NCBI GenBank assembly: GCA_900548115.1
Contig: URJL01000055.1
Coordinates: 1 to 11,111, forward strand
Origin: an uncultured Eubacteriales bacterium
Lineage (GTDB): Bacteria > Bacillota > Clostridia > Oscillospirales > CAG-382
Length of the DNA: 11,111 nucleotides
Direction: 5' to 3'
Position numbers and translations under genes: made by a program. Positions 5,562 through 11,111 of the stretch are shown piece by piece. The notes under the pieces were generated by a model. The model was not told where the DNA came from. It ran no database searches and was given only the letters and a program-made list of their open reading frames with translations. Positions within the stretch are counted from its first letter, which is position 1; each line of letters starts with the position of its first letter.

Positions 5562-6617
5562 TTAAAGATCGACCTTGACCGGTGCGTTCTGCTCGACCGA
5601 CTTGAAAGCGGCTTCGATGACCTTCAATACACGCATCATCTGCGCATGGGTCACGATCTGGGTCTCCTTACCCTCGATCGCGCGGCAGAAATTGCGGTAA
5701 TAGTCATGTACATCCGATTCGGGACGGTCGATATAATAGGTCTCGGTGGTCAGCGAATCACGCGGAGCCATGGTTTTGGTAAGACCGGCGGCGGTAACGA
5801 CGGGCGTTACGTTTGCCTGATACCATTCCTTGCAGCGAACGACCTCGCACTTGTCGGTCCAGTCGCGGATGATCGCCGAACCCATTTCGCCCAAAGCGTA
5901 GAAACGGGGCATCGAAACGAAGTTGTACGTTCCGACCTCGGAATAGAAGCGCGTGCCGTTTTCGAAAAGGATCTCACAGCGATAACCGTCGTCGACCTCT
6001 TTGTTGGTCAGATGGTCAAAACGGCAGTCAACCTGAACTACCTTGCTGTCCGAGACGATCTGGAGTCCCTGGTCGATAAGGTGAACACCCCAGTCGTACA
6101 GCATTCCGCCGCCGTGCTCGACCTTTCCGCGCCAGTCGCCGGGGATACCGCGCGAGCCGTGAATGCGCGATTCGATATTAAAAAGTCTTCCGATCTCCTT
6201 GGAATCGTAAAGGCGCTTCGTCATGAGAAAATCAACATCCCAACGGCGGTTCTGATGAACCGAGAAGAGCTTGCCGTACTTTTCGGAAGCGTCGATCATG
6301 TCCTGCAAAAGCGCGCTCGTCATGGTGACCGGCTTTTCGGAGATGACGTTCTTGCCTGCGGCAAGCGCCTTGATGACGATATCGTGGTGGCAATCGTTCG
6401 GGGTTGCGACGGTCACAATATCGATCTTTTCATCCGCCAAAAGCTCCTCTAAAGAGCTGTAGGCGTGAATGCCCATGTCCTGCGCCGCTTTGCGGCGTTC
6501 TTCTTTTATATCATAAATTCCGGCAAGCGTTACGACGTCGCTTTCCATCGCGTGTCTCTGATGCCAGCCGCCCATTCCGCCGAAGCCGACGATTCCGAGG
6601 GTATGTTTTGTGCTCAT
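5562..6617 (-). CDS. Gfo/Idh/MocA family NAD(P)-dependent oxidoreductase
   Basis: This family oxidises or reduces sugars and polyols such as inositol, glucose derivatives or N-acetylated sugars with NAD(P). The 351-residue product has the N-terminal Rossmann motif LGIVGFGGMG (7-16), then IVTVATPNDCHHDI (67-80) and the cofactor/catalytic signature SEKPVT (93-98, Lys95). The C-terminal domain has GGGMLYDWGVHLIDQ (169-183), in which Asp175 and His179 match the usual catalytic pair. It is probably cytoplasmic. I chose ATG 6617 because family members begin a few residues before the GxGxxG. An upstream GTG at 6665 would add 16 residues that do not resemble the family. The nearest ribosome binding site (AGAAAGG, 6638-6632) is rather far, 14 bases. 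The gene has its own promoter with an inverted repeat at the transcription start and ends at a strong terminator. The substrate cannot be named from the sequence. Confidence 0.94.
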   Translation of the reverse strand: MSTKHTLGIVGFGGMGGWHQRHAMESDVVTLAGIYDIKEERRKAAQDMGIHAYSSLEELLADEKIDIVTVATPNDCHHDIVIKALAAGKNVISEKPVTMTSALLQDMIDASEKYGKLFSVHQNRRWDVDFLMTKRLYDSKEIGRLFNIESRIHGSRGIPGDWRGKVEHGGGMLYDWGVHLIDQGLQIVSDSKVVQVDCRFDHLTNKEVDDGYRCEILFENGTRFYSEVGTYNFVSMPRFYALGEMGSAIIRDWTDKCEVVRCKEWYQANVTPVVTAAGLTKTMAPRDSLTTETYYIDRPESDVHDYYRNFCRAIEGKETQIVTHAQMMRVLKVIEAAFKSVEQNAPVKVDL

Positions 6618-6670
6618 TGCAGTGTACCATGCCTTTCTGTGAAGCTGTGCGAAAAAAGTCCGCACGGGGA

Positions 6671-6700
6671 GTTATTCCTGCATTTTTGTTTCGGAATAAC
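6671..6700. repeat. Inverted repeat at the transcription start of the Gfo/Idh/MocA gene, possible operator
   Basis: GTTATTCC (6671-6678) and GGAATAAC (6693-6700) are perfect 8-bp inverted copies separated by 14 bases. They begin right at the predicted transcription start (about 6702, minus strand). The position suits a repressor operator or a 5' leader hairpin. Which protein would bind is unknown. Confidence 0.5.
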
Positions 6701-6708
6701 ACAGACTG

Positions 6709-6737
6709 ATTCTATAACAGTTTTGAAAAAAAGTCAA
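6709..6737 (-). promoter_or_regulatory. Sigma-A promoter of the Gfo/Idh/MocA gene
   Basis: The minus strand has TTGACT (6737-6732), 17 bases including a T-run, then TAGAAT (6714-6709). Each box matches the consensus at five of six positions. Transcription would begin near 6702, leaving a leader of about 85 bases before ATG 6617. Confidence 0.75.
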
Positions 6738-6740
6738 GGC

Positions 6741-6761
6741 TTTTCGGGGAATTCCCGAAAA
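6741..6761. repeat. Palindrome between the divergent Gfo and uvrA promoters
   Basis: TTTTCGGG (6741-6748) and CCCGAAAA (6754-6761) are perfect inverted copies around the five bases GAATT. The site lies just upstream of the -35 box of the Gfo gene and 15 bases from that of uvrA. It has no U-tract in a useful position for termination, so it is more likely a protein binding site or of no function. Confidence 0.5.
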
Positions 6762-6776
6762 AAACACAAAAAAGGC

Positions 6777-6805
6777 TGTACATTTTCAAAATTTTGTGGT
6801 AAAAT
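6777..6805 (+). promoter_or_regulatory. Sigma-A extended -10 promoter of uvrA
   Basis: TGTACA (6777-6782, four of six matches) is followed after 17 bases by TAAAAT (6800-6805), preceded by TGG, so it is an extended -10 promoter. Transcription would start near 6812, about 68 bases before the uvrA start codon and inside the LexA-like box. Confidence 0.65.
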
Positions 6806-6806
6806 A

Positions 6807-6820
6807 AGAACAAATGGTCG
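6807..6820. promoter_or_regulatory. LexA/DinR-like SOS box of uvrA
   Basis: AGAACAAATGGTCG resembles the Firmicute LexA box CGAACNNNNGTTCG. The GAAC half is perfect, and the other half, GGTC, has one change from GTTC. It lies across the predicted transcription start of uvrA, an effective place for repression. The uvrA gene is a classical SOS gene in Bacillus, so the assignment is plausible. Confidence 0.55.
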
Positions 6821-6849
6821 CTTTCGATTATTTATTCTCGAATCAAGGC

Positions 6850-6870
6850 TTCCCGAAAAGGGAACGGGAA
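6850..6870 (+). promoter_or_regulatory. Small hairpin in the uvrA leader next to the ribosome binding site
   Basis: TTCCC (6850-6854) can pair with GGGAA at 6860-6864, or as TTCCCG with CGGGAA at 6865-6870. The second pairing takes up the first bases of the GAAAGG ribosome binding site. The two options are mutually exclusive. Both are short, and regulation is only a possibility. Confidence 0.3.
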
Positions 6871-6879
6871 AGGCAAATT

Positions 6880-9693
6880 ATGACAAATCGCACACTGAAA
6901 ATCACCGGAGCAAGAGTTCACAACCTCAAAAATATAAACGTCGAAATTCCCCGCGACAAGCTCGTCGTGTTTACGGGGCTTTCGGGCTCGGGCAAGTCGT
7001 CGCTTGCCTTCGACACGATCTATGCCGAGGGACACCGCCGCTTTGTCGAGTCGCTGTCGTCCTATGCCCGCATGTTTCTCGGACAAATGGACAAGCCCGA
7101 CGTGGATTCCATCGAGGGACTTTCGCCCGCCATTTCCATCGATCAGAAGACCACTTCGAAAAATCCCCGTTCGACGGTGGGAACGGTGACCGAAATTTAC
7201 GACTATCTGCGCCTTCTTTTCGCCCGCACGGGCGTGCCGCACTGTCCCGTCTGCGGGCGGGTCATCGAGCAGCAGACCGTCGATCAGATCATCGACAAGG
7301 TCATGAGACTTCCCGAGGGCGAAAAATTCATGGTGCTGGCGCCCGTGGTCAAGGGCAAAAAGGGTATGCACGAAAAGGTCTTTTCCGACGCGCAGAAAAA
7401 CGGCTTTGTGCGCGTTCGGGTCGACGGGGCAGTCCTGACCCTCGGCGAGGACTTCGGACTGGACAAAAACAAAAAACACGATATCGAGATCGTCGTCGAC
7501 CGTCTTGTCATGAAAGAAGAGATCCGCTCGCGCCTGACCGATTCGGTCGAGAGCGCTCTGCGCTGTGCCGACGGAAAAGTCGGCATTCTCCGCGTCGAAA
7601 GCGGCGAGGTGAGCGAGTTTTCGCAGAATTATGCCTGCCCCGAACACGGAATCAGCCTCGGAGAACTGGAGCCGCGCATGTTTTCCTTCAACAGTCCCTT
7701 CGGCGCGTGTCCCGACTGCGACGGTCTCGGAAAACGGCTGGTGCTTTCGCCCGACAAGCTCTTGCCCGACAAAAGCCTGTCGCTTGCCGACGGCGCATGC
7801 GTCTGCAACGGGTATAAGACCATGGATCGCCGCGGCTGGTCGGGCGCGCTTTACGATCAGATGCTTTCCGAATTCGGCTTTTCGATCAAAACGCCGATCG
7901 CAAAGCTCTCGGAGGAAGCTCTGCACACCATGCTCTACGGCAACGGGAAAAAGTATCCTCTGAAATATGCGGGAAAAACGTATATGGCGAATTTCGAGGG
8001 CATGATCCCCGACATTACGCGGCGCTACGACATGGCGATCAACAACCCCGACCAGCGGATCTATTACGAGCAGTTCATGGAGGAGATTCCCTGCAAGACC
8101 TGCGGCGGGAAACGTCTGCGCCCCGAGCCGCTCGCCGTGACGGTCGACGGCAAAAACATCGCCGAGGTCTGTGATCTTCCCGTTTCCGACGCGGCGGGCT
8201 TCTTTGCCGCCATCAAATTAAAAGAAAAAGAACAGGCGATCGCCAAAGATGTATTAAAGGAAATAAACGCGCGTCTCGGCTTTCTTCAAAACGTCGGGCT
8301 TTCCTATCTGACTCTCTCCCGTGCGGCGGGAACACTCTCGGGCGGAGAGAGCCAGCGCATCCGCCTTGCGACCCAGATCGGCTCGTCGCTCATGGGCGTT
8401 TTGTATATTCTCGACGAGCCGAGTATCGGTCTGCATCAGCGCGACAACGAAAAGCTGATCGCTACCTTGAAAAAACTGCGCGACATCGGCAATACGCTCA
8501 TCGTGGTCGAGCATGACGAAGAGACCATGCTCGCGTCGGATTACATCGTCGACATCGGTCCCGGGGCGGGCGTACACGGCGGCGAGGTAGTCGCCTGCGG
8601 AACGCCGAAGGAGCTGATGAAGAAAAAAGGCTCGGTCACGGCGGATTTTCTCTCGGGACGGCGCAAAATTGCCCTGCCCGAAAAGCGAAGAGAAGGCAAC
8701 GGAAGCTTTCTGCGCGTATACGGCGCGGCGGAGCATAACCTCAAAAACGTCGACGTTTCTTTCCCTCTCGGGACGTTCACCTGTGTGACCGGCGTGTCGG
8801 GCTCGGGAAAATCGTCGCTCGTCAACGGCGTTTTGTATAACGCGCTCGCCAAAGAATTGAACCGCGCACGCACGATCCCCGGAAAACATACCCGCATTGA
8901 GGGAATGGAAATGCTCGACAAGGTCATCAACATCGACCAGTCGCCCATCGGGCGCACGCCGCGCTCCAATCCCGCGACCTACACGGGGCTTTTCACCGAC
9001 ATCCGCGCCCTTTTTGCCGCCACGACCGACGCAAAGATACGCGGGTATAAGCAGGATCGCTTTTCCTTCAACCTCAAGGGCGGACGGTGCGAAGCGTGCC
9101 AGGGCGACGGACTTTTGAAGATCGAAATGCATTTTCTGCCCGACGTTTACATCACCTGCGACGTGTGCAAGGGAAAGCGCTATAACCGCGAAACGCTGGA
9201 GGTAAAATACAAAGGCAAGAGCATTTTCGACGTGCTCGATATGACGGTGGACGAGGGTCTTGCCTTTTTCGAAAACCTCCCCTCGCTTCGCCGAAAACTG
9301 CAAACGCTCTCGGAGGTCGGTCTCGGCTATATCAAGATCGGACAGTCATCGACCACCCTTTCGGGCGGCGAAGCACAGCGCGTAAAGCTTGCGACCGAGC
9401 TTGCCCGCCGCGCGACGGGTCGGACGATCTATATTCTCGACGAGCCGACGACGGGACTGCACACCGCCGACGTCGAAAAACTCATCGAGGTGCTGCAAAA
9501 GCTCGTCGACACCGGCAACACGGTGATCGTGATCGAGCATAATCTTGATATGATCAAATGCGCCGACTACGTGATCGACCTCGGTCCCGAGGGAGGCGAC
9601 GGCGGCGGAACGTTGGTTGCCTGCGGCACGCCCGAAGAGATCGCCGCCTGTGAAAAGTCGTATACGGGCGCGTATCTGAAAAAGCTTTTGTAA
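6880..9693 (+). CDS. uvrA: UvrABC system protein A (excision nuclease ATPase subunit)
   Basis: UvrA dimers recognise bulky DNA lesions and load UvrB in nucleotide excision repair. The 937-residue product is full length. In order: Walker A GLSGSGKSS (33-41), a CPVCG at 122-126, zinc module 1 (Cys253, His256, Cys277, Cys280), first ABC signature LSGGES (486-491) with Walker B LYILDEP (508-514), second Walker A GVSGSGKSS (638-646), zinc module 2 (Cys737, Cys740, Cys760, Cys763), then second signature LSGGEA (827-832) and LDEP (853-856). The ATG at 6880 follows GAAAGG (6868-6873) at six bases. An in-frame ATG at 6814 lies at the transcription start, lacks a ribosome binding site and adds unconserved residues. 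In zinc module 1 the second ligand is His rather than the usual Cys, which still allows zinc binding. uvrB is not adjacent. A LexA-like box suggests SOS control. Confidence 0.99.
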   Translation: MTNRTLKITGARVHNLKNINVEIPRDKLVVFTGLSGSGKSSLAFDTIYAEGHRRFVESLSSYARMFLGQMDKPDVDSIEGLSPAISIDQKTTSKNPRSTVGTVTEIYDYLRLLFARTGVPHCPVCGRVIEQQTVDQIIDKVMRLPEGEKFMVLAPVVKGKKGMHEKVFSDAQKNGFVRVRVDGAVLTLGEDFGLDKNKKHDIEIVVDRLVMKEEIRSRLTDSVESALRCADGKVGILRVESGEVSEFSQNYACPEHGISLGELEPRMFSFNSPFGACPDCDGLGKRLVLSPDKLLPDKSLSLADGACVCNGYKTMDRRGWSGALYDQMLSEFGFSIKTPIAKLSEEALHTMLYGNGKKYPLKYAGKTYMANFEGMIPDITRRYDMAINNPDQRIYYEQFMEEIPCKTCGGKRLRPEPLAVTVDGKNIAEVCDLPVSDAAGFFAAIKLKEKEQAIAKDVLKEINARLGFLQNVGLSYLTLSRAAGTLSGGESQRIRLATQIGSSLMGVLYILDEPSIGLHQRDNEKLIATLKKLRDIGNTLIVVEHDEETMLASDYIVDIGPGAGVHGGEVVACGTPKELMKKKGSVTADFLSGRRKIALPEKRREGNGSFLRVYGAAEHNLKNVDVSFPLGTFTCVTGVSGSGKSSLVNGVLYNALAKELNRARTIPGKHTRIEGMEMLDKVINIDQSPIGRTPRSNPATYTGLFTDIRALFAATTDAKIRGYKQDRFSFNLKGGRCEACQGDGLLKIEMHFLPDVYITCDVCKGKRYNRETLEVKYKGKSIFDVLDMTVDEGLAFFENLPSLRRKLQTLSEVGLGYIKIGQSSTTLSGGEAQRVKLATELARRATGRTIYILDEPTTGLHTADVEKLIEVLQKLVDTGNTVIVIEHNLDMIKCADYVIDLGPEGGDGGGTLVACGTPEEIAACEKSYTGAYLKKLL

Positions 9694-9700
9694 AAGAGCA

Positions 9701-9740
9701 AGAAAGGAGAGCCGACATTCGGTCGGCTCTCCTTTCTTTA
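9701..9740. terminator. Bidirectional rho-independent terminator of uvrA and htrA
   Basis: AGAAAGGAGAGCCGAC (9701-9716) and its exact complement GTCGGCTCTCCTTTCT (9722-9737) form a perfect 16-bp stem with the five-base loop ATTCG. On the plus strand the stem ends in TTTCTTTATT, and on the minus strand in TTTCTTGCTCTTTTAC. It therefore serves both converging genes, 8 bases after the uvrA stop and 16 bases after that of htrA. Confidence 0.92.
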
Positions 9741-9753
9741 TTGTTCGGAAGTC

Positions 9754-11111
9754 TTACTGCTGAACATCCAGTTTAAAGGTAATCTCGAGATTCTCGCTCT
9801 CTCCGTCGCGGTAGACCGTGAGCGTGACCTCATCGCCCGCTTTGTAGCGGTTCTTGATCTCGTTTACTTCATCGGTGGTCGTAACTTCGGTTCCTTCAAA
9901 CGCGATGATGATATCGCCGCGGCGCAGACCCGCTTTTGCGGCGGCGCCGTTCTTATTGATCTGGAATACCAAAACGCCCTGCGGAACGCCGTAGTATTCG
10001 GCTTCCTGCTCGGAAATATCGGTGCACTGGATACCGATGGAGGGGCTGCCGACAACTTGGCTGTCGGTACGGTCGGTGACGGTTCCGTCGGCAATAAGCT
10101 GATTCATAATGCTGATGGCGCCGTTAATCGGGATGGCAAAGCCGATGCCCTCAAACTGATCGGTGAGCTTCAGCGTGTTGATACCGATGACCTGACCGTA
10201 GCGGTTGATCAGCGGACCGCCTGAGTTGCCGGGGTTGATGGTGGCGTTGGTCTGAATCAGGGTCATGGTCTTGGTCACTTTACCCGAATCGTCGGTAATA
10301 TCGATCTTGCGGTCGACCGCCGAAATGATACCGTCGGTAACGGTTCCGCGCAGCTCGATGGAAGCGGGCGTTCCGATAGCAACGGCAAGGTCGCCGACCA
10401 AAACGTCGTCGGAGTTTCCGCGCTCCATAACGGGAAGGCCCGTCGCGTCGATCTTGACGACGGCAAGGTCGGTCAGCGAGTCGGCACCGACGAGCGTTGC
10501 GTCGTATTCGGTTCCGTCATCCAAAACGACGGTAATGGTATCCGCGTCCTCGACAACGTGGTTGTTGGTCGCGATATAGCCGTCCTCCGAAAGGATGAAG
10601 CCCGAGCCGACGCCCTGCGTGGTGTAGGTTCTGCCCCAATAGTTCGTCTCTTTTTCGACCATAATGCCGACGGCGCTCTTACGGCACTTTTCGGCGATCT
10701 GATTGACCGTCAGCTCCTTGCCTGTGACGTTCGACGACTGTGCCAGCTCTTCGACCGTTCCGTTCGTCGCAGAAGCGGGAACCTCCATTTGGAAAGAGCC
10801 GCTCTTTGTGCCGTTTTCATCGCGGCTTACCATCTGACCGAAGAGATTGCCGGCGACAAACGCGCCCGCCGTTACGGTCGAGAAGAGAAGTAAGCTTGCG
10901 ACGGCGATCGCGGCGATCTTCAATCCCTTTCCTTTTTTCTTTTTCGGAGGCACATACTGCCATCCTGTCGTCTGCGTCTTTCCGTTTTCGCTGCGGAAGG
11001 AAATTTCCGCCGTTTCGCCTTCGGTCTTTGACGTTTCGGTTTCGCTTTCGCTTGCGTTTTCCGTTTCGGCGGTTTCGACGGTTTCGGAATTTTCGGAATT
11101 TTCAAAACCTT
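9754..11111 (-). CDS. htrA: HtrA/DegP-like trypsin-type serine protease with PDZ domain; N-terminus beyond the right edge
   Basis: HtrA proteases degrade or refold misfolded proteins at the outer face of the membrane. The frame is open to the window edge, so about 451 residues are visible and the start is missing. Order: a Glu/Ser/Thr-rich cytoplasmic tail, WQYVPPKKKKGKG, one membrane helix (LKIAAIAVASLLLFSTVTAG), a linker, a trypsin-like domain and a C-terminal PDZ domain. Counting from the codon before PPKKKK (10953), the triad is His132 (TNNHVV), Asp162 (LTDLAVV) and Ser244 (NPGNSGGPL), all intact. The PDZ part includes GVLVFQINKNGAAAKAGLRRGD. The GTG at 10953 should not be taken as the start, because open coding sequence with the family's YVPPK motif continues upstream. 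The type II membrane topology matches HtrA/YkdA of Gram-positives. Regulation cannot be judged because the promoter is outside the window. Confidence 0.96.
   Translation of the reverse strand, partial: GFENSENSETVETAETENASESETETSKTEGETAEISFRSENGKTQTTGWQYVPPKKKKGKGLKIAAIAVASLLLFSTVTAGAFVAGNLFGQMVSRDENGTKSGSFQMEVPASATNGTVEELAQSSNVTGKELTVNQIAEKCRKSAVGIMVEKETNYWGRTYTTQGVGSGFILSEDGYIATNNHVVEDADTITVVLDDGTEYDATLVGADSLTDLAVVKIDATGLPVMERGNSDDVLVGDLAVAIGTPASIELRGTVTDGIISAVDRKIDITDDSGKVTKTMTLIQTNATINPGNSGGPLINRYGQVIGINTLKLTDQFEGIGFAIPINGAISIMNQLIADGTVTDRTDSQVVGSPSIGIQCTDISEQEAEYYGVPQGVLVFQINKNGAAAKAGLRRGDIIIAFEGTEVTTTDEVNEIKNRYKAGDEVTLTVYRDGESENLEITFKLDVQQ

Noticed and set aside
6618..6665. Extended start (GTG 6665) for the Gfo/Idh/MocA protein
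   Set aside because: There is no ribosome binding site before it, and the added 16 residues precede the conserved N-terminal Rossmann strand without family similarity.
6465..7817. Open frame of 450 codons overlapping the Gfo and uvrA promoters and the uvrA 5' half
   Set aside because: It runs through two promoters and the LexA-like box, and its translation is Arg-rich with no family similarity. uvrA in another frame is certain.
8254..9303. Open frame of 349 codons on the minus strand inside uvrA
   Set aside because: It is an antisense shadow of conserved UvrA sequence, with no start signal or domain.

Overview
The window looks like chromosomal DNA of an endospore-forming Firmicute, most likely a gut-type clostridium with a moderately high GC content. 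The main reasons are the spore germination protease gene gpr next to rpsT, AAGGAGG-type ribosome binding sites with several UUG/GUG starts, Bacillus-type promoters (TTGACA-N17-TATAAT and extended -10), a near-consensus LexA/DinR box, and a sigma-G-like promoter. I see no phage, insertion sequence, CRISPR array, tRNA or other sign of recent transfer. This is mostly an ordinary housekeeping region.

Layout from left to right. Positions 1-160 hold, on the minus strand, a strong promoter, a leader hairpin and a boxA-like motif. Together these look like the head of a ribosomal RNA operon whose 16S gene would lie just beyond the left edge. Diverging from it is a two-gene plus-strand operon: a DUF421 (YetF-like) membrane protein and a DUF4363 protein overlapping it by 4 bases. 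It is preceded by GCATA-N18-CATACTA, which fits a forespore sigma-G promoter. Next comes rpsT (ribosomal protein S20, minus strand, UUG start) with two tandem terminators, divergent from gpr (plus strand), which ends at a strong terminator.

A minus-strand block follows: a Gfo/Idh/MocA oxidoreductase with its own promoter, a hairpin-plus-U-tract terminator, then hflX (ribosome-splitting GTPase) and an FAD-dependent oxidoreductase that form one transcription unit. The uvrA gene (plus strand, excision repair) diverges from the Gfo gene and carries a LexA-like box across its transcription start. It converges, through a perfect 16-bp bidirectional terminator hairpin, on a minus-strand HtrA/DegP-like membrane-anchored serine protease. 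The N-terminus of that protease runs off the right edge.

The genes fall into loose themes: translation (rRNA head, rpsT, hflX), sporulation and germination (gpr, probably the DUF421/DUF4363 pair), and stress, repair and quality control (uvrA, htrA, hflX), plus two oxidoreductases of unknown substrate. The most interesting points are regulatory. They are the sigma-G-like promoter and missing start codon of the DUF421 gene, the terminator lying in the leader of hflX, the structured UUG-start leader of rpsT, the inverted repeat at the transcription start of the Gfo gene, and the LexA-like box of uvrA. No clearly new multi-gene system is visible.
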